Shown here: piece by piece, positions 35,406 through 44,400 of the stretch | Position numbering within the stretch: the first letter of the stretch is position 1 | How the letters are laid out: every line of letters begins with the position of its first letter | From: an uncultured Granulosicoccaceae bacterium | Lineage (GTDB): Bacteria > Pseudomonadota > Gammaproteobacteria > Granulosicoccales > Granulosicoccaceae | Reading direction: 5' to 3' | DNA: 45,466 bases | Assembly (NCBI GenBank): GCA_938028465.1 | Contig: CALJAA010000007.1 | Span: 1-45,466 of the forward strand | Notes under the pieces: generated by a model | What the model was told of the DNA's origin: nothing | Database searches by the model: none | What the model saw: the letters and a program-made list of their open reading frames with translations, nothing else | Position numbers and translations under genes: made by a program

Positions 35406-35903
35406 CTAGCGCCAGAACTCCCACCATCGCTTTGATTTTCTGCCAAAGTCTTCAGCGTCAAAACCGTAAAAAGTGCTCATGATTTCGGATTCTGAAATAT
35501 CAGCGCCTTCGCTTAACGCTTTATTAGCTGCGACAACCTCCGCGCTCTTAGCAACCACTGCCTCAAACACCGATACCGTAATTTCTTCGGTATAGCCCTT
35601 TTGTAGCAAACTAATACCCAGGGCAAGTGCGGTGGTAAACAATTGCTGGCCTGCCACCGGCACATGAAAAGTCGACCCGTCATTTGCGCGAATCTGAAAA
35701 TCAACCCCAAACTTTTCAACACCCATATTTTTAAGTACCGCCCAAGAGAAAGCGGATTGAACAAATAGGTACAACTTTCGCGAATCGGCCGGTGACAGCC
35801 CATACGCCACTAAGTCGGCGATAATGTCCGCTTCGTTTGAATTATTTTCTTCAAACAGCTGAGCCGTTCTGGTGACGAGTGCTAGTGCTTCTTCTTGGTT
35901 CAT
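35406..35903 (-). CDS. Unknown soluble protein
   Basis: A 165-residue acidic, largely helical protein (start MNQEEALALVTRTAQLF) with no signal peptide and an unusual basic, Trp-rich end (KRWWEFWR). The longer frame to 35969 adds 22 basic residues and has no better ribosome-binding site; the ATG at 35903 is favoured by composition. No family is recognised. It lies between two LysE-type exporters on the same strand. Confidence 0.6.
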   Translation of the reverse strand: MNQEEALALVTRTAQLFEENNSNEADIIADLVAYGLSPADSRKLYLFVQSAFSWAVLKNMGVEKFGVDFQIRANDGSTFHVPVAGQQLFTTALALGISLLQKGYTEEITVSVFEAVVAKSAEVVAANKALSEGADISESEIMSTFYGFDAEDFGRKSKRWWEFWR

Positions 35904-36055
35904 GTTTGTTTTTGGTTTCAATTTCAAAAAAAGTGCTTGGTAACTAATCCCTTCAATTAATCGCAACACTTACGGGCTAACATTACCGAATTTTGCTAGC
36001 ACTGCACTAATCTAAATAAACAGCTAATGATTACAGCAAAGCGGTTCAGCAATAT

Positions 36056-36691
36056 CTACGATCGATCCGTCAGCAGCTTAATACCCATCGCGCAAAAGAA
36101 TGCACCCAATGCTGCTTCTACGTAACGCCGAGCTCGCGTGTACAACGCAACCATTGGCTTCGTCGAGAATGCGAGTGCATACATAATATGACCGCCCACT
36201 GATAGCAAGGTTGCGCCAAGGACGATACTACCGCCTACCCACATTGGCGCACCAGCATGAACACCGATAGACACAATCGCCAACGTTGCCAGCGCTGCTT
36301 TGGGGTTGGTCATTTGCACGGTAAGGCCTCTTCTAAAATAGGCTGCATCACTTTGCAAGCTAACCACTGTTGTATTGACATCTTTAGCAGAGGCCGCCGA
36401 GCGTAACGCTTTATAGCCAAGCCACAATAAGTAAAAGCCGCCCAGTACTTTAAGCGTAAACATTACAATCGCGTATTTGGATATCACGGCGGTGAACCCT
36501 AAAACGGCAAGCGACACCCAAAGGCAAGTACCGAAGCCAACACCCAGCGCCAACGCAATACCTTGCTTACGCCCCACCCCCATGGATGTGCCAATTACGG
36601 CCATTATGTTGGGGCCCGGGCTCATCAATGCCAGCATCACTGCTGAGAGTGAAAGAAGCACACCAGGGAGAAACTGTTGGATTTCTGACAC
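36056..36691 (-). CDS. LysE/RhtB family exporter
   Basis: A 211-residue six-helix LysE/RhtB protein with SPGPNIMAVIG near residue 24 and QMTNPKAALATLA in the middle. The start is placed at GTG 36691 because AGGA lies about 8 bases upstream; the frame is open to 36748 but the extra 19 residues are polar and unlike the family. The largest of the three exporters in this stretch. Confidence 0.85.
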   Translation of the reverse strand: MSEIQQFLPGVLLSLSAVMLALMSPGPNIMAVIGTSMGVGRKQGIALALGVGFGTCLWVSLAVLGFTAVISKYAIVMFTLKVLGGFYLLWLGYKALRSAASAKDVNTTVVSLQSDAAYFRRGLTVQMTNPKAALATLAIVSIGVHAGAPMWVGGSIVLGATLLSVGGHIMYALAFSTKPMVALYTRARRYVEAALGAFFCAMGIKLLTDRS

Positions 36692-37029
36692 GAGAATCGT
36701 TCCTAAGGGCTGGTTGCCACTATAGCTATAAATAGGCTGTAGAGCCAATCGCTCAGGCTACACGTTACATTAACGGGAGTGAGCGACCCTACTCTTCAGT
36801 AGATATCGCCTACTTTATGCGCAATAAACTCAGCAGCAATCATGACAGGCTAAATCAGAAGCGAAAGAAGTCGGCTTATTGGATGCAACCTACTGGGATG
36901 TAAAATCGCTGTTTTGGCTGATGATCAGGCACAGCGAACCCAAATAGGTTCAAGACAGGGTGCCTGTGCTGTTAAAAGAATTAAACAAAGAAATGTCGAC
37001 AGCAAAATGATGTCTCGCAAACCCGCTAT
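36692..37029. other. Intergenic region with no recognised feature
   Basis: This 338-base gap lies between two minus-strand genes. I looked for an integron attC site here, since the gene at 37030-37536 is next to an integron integrase, and found no RYYYAAC/GTTRRRY pair; the best single match, GTTAAAA at 36971, misses one base. No terminator or small gene is evident. Confidence 0.4.
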
Positions 37030-37536
37030 TCAATCGCGAGCGTGCAGATAGATTAATACTTTTCCTCGGACATTACTTTCAACTTCTCGATCCAGAGTGG
37101 CACCTAGCTTTTCAGCAAGCCGGATCGATGGGTCGTTATCAACCGAAATACAACTATAAACACTAGTCCATCCTAAGGTTTCATACGCATAACTTCTAGC
37201 ACGAACAGCGGCTTCGGCTGCAATACCAAGGCCCTGCTTTTGCTCAACAATGCCCCAGGTGATTTCTCGTTCCGGCCACCCTTCTGGAAACCATAAACCC
37301 ACTATTCCACAAAAATCACCAGTGGATTTTTCCTCTACCGCCCAAGCACCATAACCTCTTATCACCCAATGGCCCATCATGGCTGCAGCTGCTCTCCAAG
37401 CCGAAGAGCGATCAAGAGGACCTCCGTAGTATCTTGTTAAGTCCGAGCCATAAAATTGCGCATAGGGCTCGAAGTCTGTTTCCTCCCTAAATTCACGCAT
37501 AATTAATCGTTCAGTTTCAATTACGGGAATTTGCAA
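37030..37536 (-). CDS. GNAT acetyltransferase, RimJ/RimL type
   Basis: A 168-residue N-acetyltransferase with the RimJ/RimL pattern: IETERLIMREF at the start, CGIVGLWFPEGWPEREITWGI (seen as CGIVGLWFPEG and EREITWGI), the acetyl-CoA loop QGLGIAAEA and the end motif NDPSIRLAEKLGA. The start is set at TTG 37536 because AAAGGAGAG at 37542-37550 sits at ideal distance and the family begins just there; a GTG at 37575 would add 13 basic residues. It is divergent from the integron integrase, in the position and direction of a first cassette, but no attC follows it. Confidence 0.85.
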   Translation of the reverse strand: MQIPVIETERLIMREFREETDFEPYAQFYGSDLTRYYGGPLDRSSAWRAAAAMMGHWVIRGYGAWAVEEKSTGDFCGIVGLWFPEGWPEREITWGIVEQKQGLGIAAEAAVRARSYAYETLGWTSVYSCISVDNDPSIRLAEKLGATLDREVESNVRGKVLIYLHARD

Positions 37537-37878
37537 AACCCCTCTCCTTTTAGCAACTGGAATGCGATAACTCACATTTGTGTAAATATAATTTTATAAC
37601 TGTACAGGAGCCAGCTGCACGCCCTACCATTTTTATCCGCCCCTTTCACAGAAATTTAGTAAATAATTTTTTATAAACGGCAAAAAAGAATTTAATAGTC
37701 GAAAAAGTTGTGAACACTGCGTAATTTTTTTATTTGCCCAATAATATCTTCTATACTTTCCTGACCAAGCAATATCGATTGCTTGCCACTCGTACCAATC
37801 ACCCATGATCAACATGTCACATTGATCAACTTGCAAACTGTATAAATATACAGTACTCTAAATTCATTAACTCAATGG
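37537..37878. other. AT-rich divergent region upstream of the integron integrase
   Basis: This 342-base gap is clearly richer in A and T than the flanking genes. It contains the LexA box at 37838-37853 and would be where attI normally lies. No GTTRRRY core was found on either strand in it. A short CTGTACAG palindrome is at 37600-37607. No other gene is seen. Confidence 0.5.
37838..37853 (+). promoter_or_regulatory. LexA (SOS) box upstream of intI
   Basis: CTGTATAAATATACAG is a perfect 7-2-7 palindrome and matches the CTGT-N8-ACAG consensus for LexA in gammaproteobacteria. It ends 25 bases before the integrase ATG, so LexA would cover the promoter. SOS control of integron integrases is established in other bacteria. 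Confidence 0.88.
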
Positions 37879-38883
37879 ATGAAGAGAATGGGACACTACC
37901 CCCGTTTATTTGACCAAGTCAGAAGCGCAACGCGTGAGCACCGCCTAAGCTATCGTGCTGAACAGGCTTATGTGATGTGGGTGCAACAGTTCATTCACTT
38001 TCATGATTGCGCTCACCCGCAAGATCTCGGGCCGCTCGATGTCGAAGCATTTCTAAGCCATTTAGCATTAGATCGCAACGTTGCGCCAAGCACCCAAAGC
38101 CAAGCGCTTAGTGCCATCGTGTTTTTGTATACCTACGTACAGTTATCGCCCTTGGGTAACCTAGATGACCTGACAAAAGTAAAAGCAACTTCCACAACAA
38201 ATAAGCAACGCAATCCAGTCACGTTCTCAGCAGACGATGCAACAACAGTTTTGTCTCTACTTAAAAATCCGTATCGGTTAATCGCGTCATTAATGTACAG
38301 CTCTGGCTTACGGTTAGTGGAGGCTTTACGTTTACGAGTGAAAGATATCGACTTTCATAAAGGCACTATCACTATCAGAGATGGCAAGTGCGGTAAGGAT
38401 CGAGTAGTCCCTCTATCAGACAGCGCACTTCTGCCATTAAAAAAACAAATTGGCCTTGCCCGTTGCATACACGATGAGGATCTAGCCGATGGCTATGGCC
38501 GCACTGTGCTACCAAACTCCCTAGCACGAAAATATGGTTTAGCGAGCAGTGAATTCGGTTGGCAACTGGTATTCCCAAGTGGCAGCCGCAGCTTAGAGGC
38601 TCGCTCCGGTGTCGTTAGCCGCTATCACCTACCAGAGCAGTCAGTACAGAGGGCAGTGCGCTCAGCCATTATAGAAGTCTGTAATCAAAGCGACTATCGG
38701 GGCAACATTGATAAGCAGGCTAGCTGCCATACCTTCCGCCATACGTTTGCTATTCAATCTCTACAACGCGGTGTAGATATCCATACCGTTAAAGAGCAGC
38801 TTGGCCATAGCGACATTAGTGCAATGCATGCCTATACCCACTCAACTCCAAATAACGATACCCATCCGCTTAAAACAGCTTAA
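37879..38883 (+). CDS. intI: Integron integrase IntI (tyrosine recombinase)
   Basis: A 334-residue tyrosine recombinase with an intact catalytic set: Arg145 in SGLRLVEAL, Lys173 in GKDRV, His284 and Arg287 in HTFRH, His310 in GHSD and nucleophile Tyr319 in AYTHS. The segment LARKYGLASSEFGWQLVFPS (about 213-233), between the lysine and the HxxR box, corresponds to the extra patch that separates IntI from XerC/XerD, and RSGVVSRYHLPEQSVQRAV also follows IntI. The size is usual for IntI. It has a LexA box upstream. It appears intact, yet no attI or attC site could be recognised near it, so it may be a cassette-less integron or have degenerate sites. Confidence 0.92.
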   Translation: MKRMGHYPRLFDQVRSATREHRLSYRAEQAYVMWVQQFIHFHDCAHPQDLGPLDVEAFLSHLALDRNVAPSTQSQALSAIVFLYTYVQLSPLGNLDDLTKVKATSTTNKQRNPVTFSADDATTVLSLLKNPYRLIASLMYSSGLRLVEALRLRVKDIDFHKGTITIRDGKCGKDRVVPLSDSALLPLKKQIGLARCIHDEDLADGYGRTVLPNSLARKYGLASSEFGWQLVFPSGSRSLEARSGVVSRYHLPEQSVQRAVRSAIIEVCNQSDYRGNIDKQASCHTFRHTFAIQSLQRGVDIHTVKEQLGHSDISAMHAYTHSTPNNDTHPLKTA

Positions 38884-38912
38884 GCGGACAAAGCGTTGGT
38901 AACATTGCTTAC

Positions 38913-40457
38913 CTAACAGCGGCTACCAAAGCTATTCCTCGTACGGAAAAAAGTAACGGTTTCATAATCAAGGATCGTATTATCATCTGAAACCGCACCA
39001 ACACTAACAAAGTTGCACCCACCATTGCTAAATGTGCTGCTCGTATAAGACAAAGCGCGAGTAGTCGCCACAGGCTCGTTGTTTACTCTTATTTCATATC
39101 CTTGCAGCCCGTTTGATCCTGTCTCTGACCCTTCCCACGAAATAATAATTTCAGTAGCTAAGCTGGCCACTCTTACATTGCTAACGGTGTGCACACCCTC
39201 GGTCAAGCTACCAGCAACGATCAAGTTATCATCAGTCGAAACACCAGTATCTAAGTCTATTATCACCGTGTTCGAAAATTGCCCTACATTGCCGTTGGTA
39301 TCCACCAATCGGATTTTGTAGGCCACCGGCGATTCTGGCTTTACGCTGGTATCAAAATAACTAAAATTTGCATCGGTTGTTTCAATCAGTACATCATCAA
39401 GATAAATCTCTACCAAACTATTTGGAATTTGTCGGATAGGTGGCCAGAATAATTCAACCGCATTACGATCATACGCTCTAGCCGTTAGTGCTAACTTACT
39501 TGATGTAATCGCCTCATTACCAACCGCCTCTGCGTTTCCGCCAGGCACCACGGGAAGTGATTCGGCCGCTATACATTCAATCGCCCCATCTACAGTTACA
39601 CCACAAAAATTTGAGTTACTCAGATAAAAAAGCTTGCCCGACTCTAGCGATGTAAATCGTGTATCCGACATATAACGACTCTCATCCACTGAACCGTCAA
39701 AACGAAATGAACAATCGAGTTGTTGATCTTGATTTAAACCACATATGGCGGCGTTACTCACCACTAGATCGGTATAAGGCCCGTTAGTGGGCGGCGCCAT
39801 AGTCTCTGTCGGTAAATACCCAACTCTCCAGCATTGAATATCGCCCGTGTCCTGTAAACCACAACCGGTCAGGCCGGATACATCTAAATCAATAAAATTG
39901 CCAGCCAAACTACTGGTGTCGCTAATTCTAGAATCAGTCGACCAGCAATTAAGGTTGCCGCTAAGTTGTATGCCGCATGTTGCATTGCCATTCGCTGACA
40001 AGGTTAAGAACCCCGTGCCGTCATCACCCAACCCATTATTGGGCACTTGGGTTTGTTCATTAGTATCTAGCCCCCAACACCAAGCTCGATTATTGACATC
40101 AATCGCGCAGGTGTGACTAGTACCCGCAAAGATATCAACTAGCGGCTGGTCAATTTGCGGAATAGTTTGTTCTTGATAAAAATTAAGACCACCCCAACAC
40201 ACAGCCGCGCCATCGAGGGTGATACCGCAAGTATGCTGATGCCCAGCAGAGATGGCTTTAAGCGCAGGTAAATCATCAGGAGAGTCGTAACGCCTTGAGT
40301 GCGTCTGCGTTCTACAATCAACGCTACCGTCAATGCTAAGGCCACATAAATGAGAGAGGCCAACGGCCACTTCGGTAAATGGCTGCGCAAGCGAGGGTGC
40401 ACTAAATGCGGCAAAAAGGCCGAAGTAAAACAAAGAGATAGTATGTCGAATTTTCAT
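38913..40457 (-). CDS. Secreted RCC1-like repeat protein with fibronectin-III-like domains
   Basis: A 514-residue exported protein with a signal peptide cut near PSLAQ. ATG 40457 has AAGGAC upstream. Seven RCC1/BNR-like repeats span about residues 30-290, each with a Cys pair in the pattern CG-x8-C or C(A/G)I-x6-CW (for example HTCGITLDGAAVCWG). Two fibronectin-III-like domains follow (about 310-400 and 425-510). The paired cysteines suggest disulfides outside the cytoplasm. It probably works as a surface or secreted binding protein; no enzyme motif is seen. It converges on intI, with 29 bases between the stops. Confidence 0.78.
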   Translation of the reverse strand: MKIRHTISLFYFGLFAAFSAPSLAQPFTEVAVGLSHLCGLSIDGSVDCRTQTHSRRYDSPDDLPALKAISAGHQHTCGITLDGAAVCWGGLNFYQEQTIPQIDQPLVDIFAGTSHTCAIDVNNRAWCWGLDTNEQTQVPNNGLGDDGTGFLTLSANGNATCGIQLSGNLNCWSTDSRISDTSSLAGNFIDLDVSGLTGCGLQDTGDIQCWRVGYLPTETMAPPTNGPYTDLVVSNAAICGLNQDQQLDCSFRFDGSVDESRYMSDTRFTSLESGKLFYLSNSNFCGVTVDGAIECIAAESLPVVPGGNAEAVGNEAITSSKLALTARAYDRNAVELFWPPIRQIPNSLVEIYLDDVLIETTDANFSYFDTSVKPESPVAYKIRLVDTNGNVGQFSNTVIIDLDTGVSTDDNLIVAGSLTEGVHTVSNVRVASLATEIIISWEGSETGSNGLQGYEIRVNNEPVATTRALSYTSSTFSNGGCNFVSVGAVSDDNTILDYETVTFFRTRNSFGSRC

Positions 40458-40729
40458 AATTGTCCTTATCATGGCTGACAGCGTAATTAGAGCATAAGTC
40501 GCATAATTGATGCCATGTTCGTATTACCAGTATTATGATTAATCGCAAACGGCCTGATGCAACCCGCTTGAATGCTTTGGGATAAAAGTCTAACCCGCTG
40601 TTCCTGCGACATGAGATACTTATTAACCAGTGTGAAGGCAAGGGCCTGCAATATTCCATGTACGCCTTAGCGCACTGACTGCCTCCGTAGCACGTGAGGT
40701 AATCGCTTTAACTAATCAGGATATTCCAG

Positions 40730-43700
40730 ATGGTAAACGGCTTATTTGCCTACATTCTGAAGTACAGCAAGCGTCAGCAAATTGTGCTGACCTTGATGAC
40801 AATCGGGTCGTTTCCGTTTTACTACCTTAGCTTAGACCTACCCAAAACAATTATTAATGATGCGATCAGCGGCACTAAATTTCCGGTTGATGCATCCATT
40901 GATTTATTAGGCTACAGCTTTAGTGTCGGCACATTTGCACAAATTCCATATCTACTACTTCTGTGCTTTGCCTTCTTGCTGTTGGTACTCATCAATAGCG
41001 GCTTTAAATTGGTTATCAATATCTATCGTGGTGTGCTTGGCGAACGCATGCTCAGGCGCATGCGCTTACAGCTCATCGATTGCATCATGATGTTTCCATT
41101 GGCACGGTTTCGCAACACTAGCCAAGGCGAATTGGTGTCTATGGTTAATCAGGAAACAGAACCCTTGGGCGGCTTCATTGGCGAAGCGATTTCTTTACCT
41201 CTGTACCAAGGTGGCTTGCTCTTAACAATTTTGACGTTTATGTTTGTTCAGGATTGGAAATTAGGTCTTGCCGCAATTGCGCTTTATCCGGTTCAAGCGT
41301 GGTTGATCCCTAAATTACAGCGACAGGTGAATTTGCTTAATCAGCAAAGAACCATTCGGATGCGTAAATTAGCCGAAAACCTTGGCGAGGTAGTCGCTGG
41401 TATTAATGAAGTCCATATCAACGACAACAGAAACTTCTTTAAAGATCATTTTTCAAAATTGCTAGGTGCAATTTTTAACATCCGGGTACAGATATACAAA
41501 AAGAAGTTTCTTATAAAGTTTTTGAATAATTCTTTTGCACAACTAACACCGTTTCTCTTTTTTCTTATTGGTGGTTTGTTAGTCATCCGTGGGGAGCTAA
41601 CGATAGGCGCCTTAGTCGCGGCAGTGGCGGCATACAAAGATCTTTCACCCCCATGGAAGGAGCTACTGGGCTGGTATCAAAGCCAAGCGGACGCTAGATT
41701 AAAATATTCCATTTTGACCGAACAGTTTCAGCTTGATCAAAGCCAATCGCAAATACAAGACTCACTCTCACCTAAGTGGCTTGATGAACAACAAACGCTG
41801 CCGATAGTAGCTAAGAACATTAGCCTGAAACGCTCCGATGGCATTAATGAAGTTGATAATGTTTCCTTCACTATTGATCGCGGTGATTGGGTTAGCCTAG
41901 TAGGCACCGGCAATAGTGGCAAAAACGGTTTAGCCCAAATTATTGCAGGCTTAGTTAACCCAACTAATGGAAAGGTACTCATTGCACAACATGACGCAAT
42001 GCAAATACCCAAAACAACCATCGGCCGTGCAATCGGCTATGTAGGCCATGACTCCTACCTTTTCGCCGCATCGATACGCGACAATCTGCTACTGAGCCTA
42101 AAATACCAACCGCAGGAAAACATTCTCGACAATGCCTCTGACGACGAAGCCATACACTTTGATAATTGGTTACAAGAGGCACGCTTGTCCGGTAACAGCG
42201 AAGTGGATCCGAAAGCAAATTGGGTAGACCACCAAAACGCAGGTGCAGCCAATGCTGAGCAGTTAACACAATGCATCGGGTCAATCTTACGGACTGTTGG
42301 TGCTGAGGATGATTTAGTTCACTACGCACTTGCACGGTCGATTAATACTGAAGACTATCCTCAGCTAACCAGTAGAATTATCAAGGCTCGAGAATTATTT
42401 AAAGAAGAAGTCAAACTTCAAGGTCTCGACCCAATTGTCGAGTTTCTTGATCCATCTCAATACAATGAAAACACTTCCCTAGCAGAAAATATCCTGTTTG
42501 GTTCATCAAGCCTAATAGGCCTTTCTGCCGAGAGGTTAACGGAACACCCAACATTACGGCCGCTTCTACGCGAGTATGATCTCGCTGACTCCTTAGATGA
42601 AACCGCCATCAGTACGGCGACCACCATGGTTGAGCTTTTCTCTGATCTGCCACAAGGTCATGAATTTTTTGAACGGTACAGCTTTCTAAATGCTGACGAC
42701 TTAATACAACTTAAACGCATCTTAGGTTTACTCCAAAAGGCAACCAAAATTGATGAGTTGGAAACCAACGATAAACTGTTGCTACGCTCAATCCCCTATC
42801 GCTTAATCAGTGGCCGTCATCGTGTGGGTTCGCTTGGAGATAGTGAAAAACAAAACATAGTAAAACTACGCAAGTCTTTTGCTGAAAGCCTAGACAGTGA
42901 AACCCGTGACCAAATTAAGTTCTTTTCACCTGACAGTTACAACGCGTTTATGTCTGTTGGTGAAAATATTATATTTGGTCGAATCGTTTACGGGCGCCTG
43001 GGCGCAGAAGAAAAAGTCTACGGTGTCATTCTCGATGTGCTAAAGCGCTTAGATTTACTCTCACCAATATTAGAAATTGGCCTTTCAGCTCCCGCAGGCT
43101 TGGCAGGCAGCCTCCTTCCAGTTTCACAACAGCAAAAACTCGTACTTGCCCGCAGCTTAATTAAACAACCAAAGATGCTCGTTATAAACGAAGGGCTTAG
43201 CGCATTAGATAACGACGAAACGACAACTATTTTGACAAATTTAAAACGGGACTACCCGCAATTAAGTTTACTGTGGGTTGATAACCAAGCAAGGATTTCA
43301 ACTTTATTTGATCGCTACGCTTACTTGCAAGCAGGCAAACTGAGCAAAATAGAAACGACTACATTACAAAGCGAGCACCTCGAAGTAGGCTCTAAACCTA
43401 ACGAAAAAACCGTAAGGCTTGCAAATTCAATCGGCGAGGATGAGAAACTCACCCTACTGAATAGCATCCCGATGTTCCGGCTACTCGACAAGCCACAACT
43501 TATCTTATTAGCCAGTAATTGCGAGGCTGTGAACGTATCGAAAGGAGAACGCTTATTCCATCAGGGCGATCCTGGAGATGCTTTGTTTATTATTGTTGAA
43601 GGCACGGCTGGCATTATGATTTCAAACGGTGTAGTTGAGCAAAAAGTACGAGAATGCGGCGCTAACGAGGTTATAGGCGAACTCGCCTTACTATCAGATA

Positions 43701-43876
43701 AGCCACGATCAGCTTCTGTTGATGCCATAACTGATTTAGTGATCTTATATCTAAGCCGTGATGTATTTATTGAGATGCTGAGATCAGATGGGGAAATCGG
43801 ATATCAAATACTTCAGGTGGTTGTAAACCGATTTGTTGATTCCAATTTAAAATTGGCGAAACTAATAGAGTCATAA
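40730..43876 (+). CDS. ABC-exporter-like protein with degenerate ATPase and C-terminal cNMP-binding domain
   Basis: A 1048-residue fusion. Residues 15-330 form an exporter-type membrane domain with about six helices. The ATPase domain starts near 355 but its motifs are altered: Walker A GTGNSGKN (392-399) has Asn for Ser/Thr, the Q-loop has His440, the signature is LPVSQ (796-800), Walker B is VINE with Asn820 for Asp, and the H-loop position reads VDN (Asn852). The acidic Glu821 and D-loop SALD remain. About 340 extra residues lie between Q-loop and signature, with a repeated ENI-FG motif (448-456, 583-591, 742-750). A cyclic-nucleotide-binding domain fills about 906-1040, with GELALLSDKPRSA at 983-995 intact. 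ATP hydrolysis looks doubtful; a cNMP-gated or regulatory membrane protein is inferred. Confidence 0.8.
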   Translation: MVNGLFAYILKYSKRQQIVLTLMTIGSFPFYYLSLDLPKTIINDAISGTKFPVDASIDLLGYSFSVGTFAQIPYLLLLCFAFLLLVLINSGFKLVINIYRGVLGERMLRRMRLQLIDCIMMFPLARFRNTSQGELVSMVNQETEPLGGFIGEAISLPLYQGGLLLTILTFMFVQDWKLGLAAIALYPVQAWLIPKLQRQVNLLNQQRTIRMRKLAENLGEVVAGINEVHINDNRNFFKDHFSKLLGAIFNIRVQIYKKKFLIKFLNNSFAQLTPFLFFLIGGLLVIRGELTIGALVAAVAAYKDLSPPWKELLGWYQSQADARLKYSILTEQFQLDQSQSQIQDSLSPKWLDEQQTLPIVAKNISLKRSDGINEVDNVSFTIDRGDWVSLVGTGNSGKNGLAQIIAGLVNPTNGKVLIAQHDAMQIPKTTIGRAIGYVGHDSYLFAASIRDNLLLSLKYQPQENILDNASDDEAIHFDNWLQEARLSGNSEVDPKANWVDHQNAGAANAEQLTQCIGSILRTVGAEDDLVHYALARSINTEDYPQLTSRIIKARELFKEEVKLQGLDPIVEFLDPSQYNENTSLAENILFGSSSLIGLSAERLTEHPTLRPLLREYDLADSLDETAISTATTMVELFSDLPQGHEFFERYSFLNADDLIQLKRILGLLQKATKIDELETNDKLLLRSIPYRLISGRHRVGSLGDSEKQNIVKLRKSFAESLDSETRDQIKFFSPDSYNAFMSVGENIIFGRIVYGRLGAEEKVYGVILDVLKRLDLLSPILEIGLSAPAGLAGSLLPVSQQQKLVLARSLIKQPKMLVINEGLSALDNDETTTILTNLKRDYPQLSLLWVDNQARISTLFDRYAYLQAGKLSKIETTTLQSEHLEVGSKPNEKTVRLANSIGEDEKLTLLNSIPMFRLLDKPQLILLASNCEAVNVSKGERLFHQGDPGDALFIIVEGTAGIMISNGVVEQKVRECGANEVIGELALLSDKPRSASVDAITDLVILYLSRDVFIEMLRSDGEIGYQILQVVVNRFVDSNLKLAKLIES

Positions 43877-43920
43877 CGCTATTTTACACGCCAGTCATTG
43901 TTTAAACGCAGAGTGCATAC

Positions 43921-44379
43921 ATGTCCATTGAAGATGAATTTGAACTTCTTAGTCGGCTCGAACTATTTGAGAATCTCGACCCGATACAGCTAAAGAGATT
44001 GATATTCGTTAGCCAGCGCTATCAACTGCAAGCTGGCGAATATTTATTTCGGCAAGGCGATGCTATGGGAAGCGTGTTTGGCATCGTTAAAGGTGAATTT
44101 TCAGTTATTTTGGAATCATCACAAGGTGATATCGTCGCCGCACATCAAAAACCAGGCGATTTAGTGGGGGAAATGGCAGCCATTAGCGGTGCACCACGTA
44201 ATGCATCCATTCGGGCAGACACTGATTGCGAAGTAATCGGTTTTGAAAAAGATTTATTCATCAGCACTGTGGTCAATCACCCACCCACCGCTTTAAAAAT
44301 GATGAGGCTTTTAGCTGAGCGATTAGAAATTCAAAATAAACAACTGGCACTGATTTCCCAATCTCAGCATCTTGATTAA
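43921..44379 (+). CDS. Stand-alone cyclic-nucleotide-binding domain protein
   Basis: A 152-residue Crp-type sensor domain with no DNA-binding helix-turn-helix. The phosphate-binding cassette VGEMAAISGAPRNASI, with the Glu and Arg that contact a cyclic nucleotide, is intact. The beta roll starts with LSRLELFENLDPIQLKRL, similar to the end domain of the preceding ABC-like protein, from which it may have split. It begins 44 bases after that gene on the same strand, so they probably form an operon and may interact. The ligand (cAMP, cGMP or other) is not shown. Confidence 0.85.
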   Translation: MSIEDEFELLSRLELFENLDPIQLKRLIFVSQRYQLQAGEYLFRQGDAMGSVFGIVKGEFSVILESSQGDIVAAHQKPGDLVGEMAAISGAPRNASIRADTDCEVIGFEKDLFISTVVNHPPTALKMMRLLAERLEIQNKQLALISQSQHLD

Positions 44380-44400
44380 TTTAGCTGGTAATAGTCGTAT

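Noticed and set aside
37600-37607. CTGTACAG as a second LexA box near the GNAT gene
   Set aside because: It lacks the eight-base spacer between CTGT and ACAG that LexA needs.
38911-38917. ACCTAAC (GTTAGGT on the minus strand) next to intI as an att core site
   Set aside because: It is a single match to a seven-base degenerate motif that occurs by chance about once per kilobase; no partner core lies within 150 bases and it falls on the stop codon of a gene that reads towards intI, not away from it.
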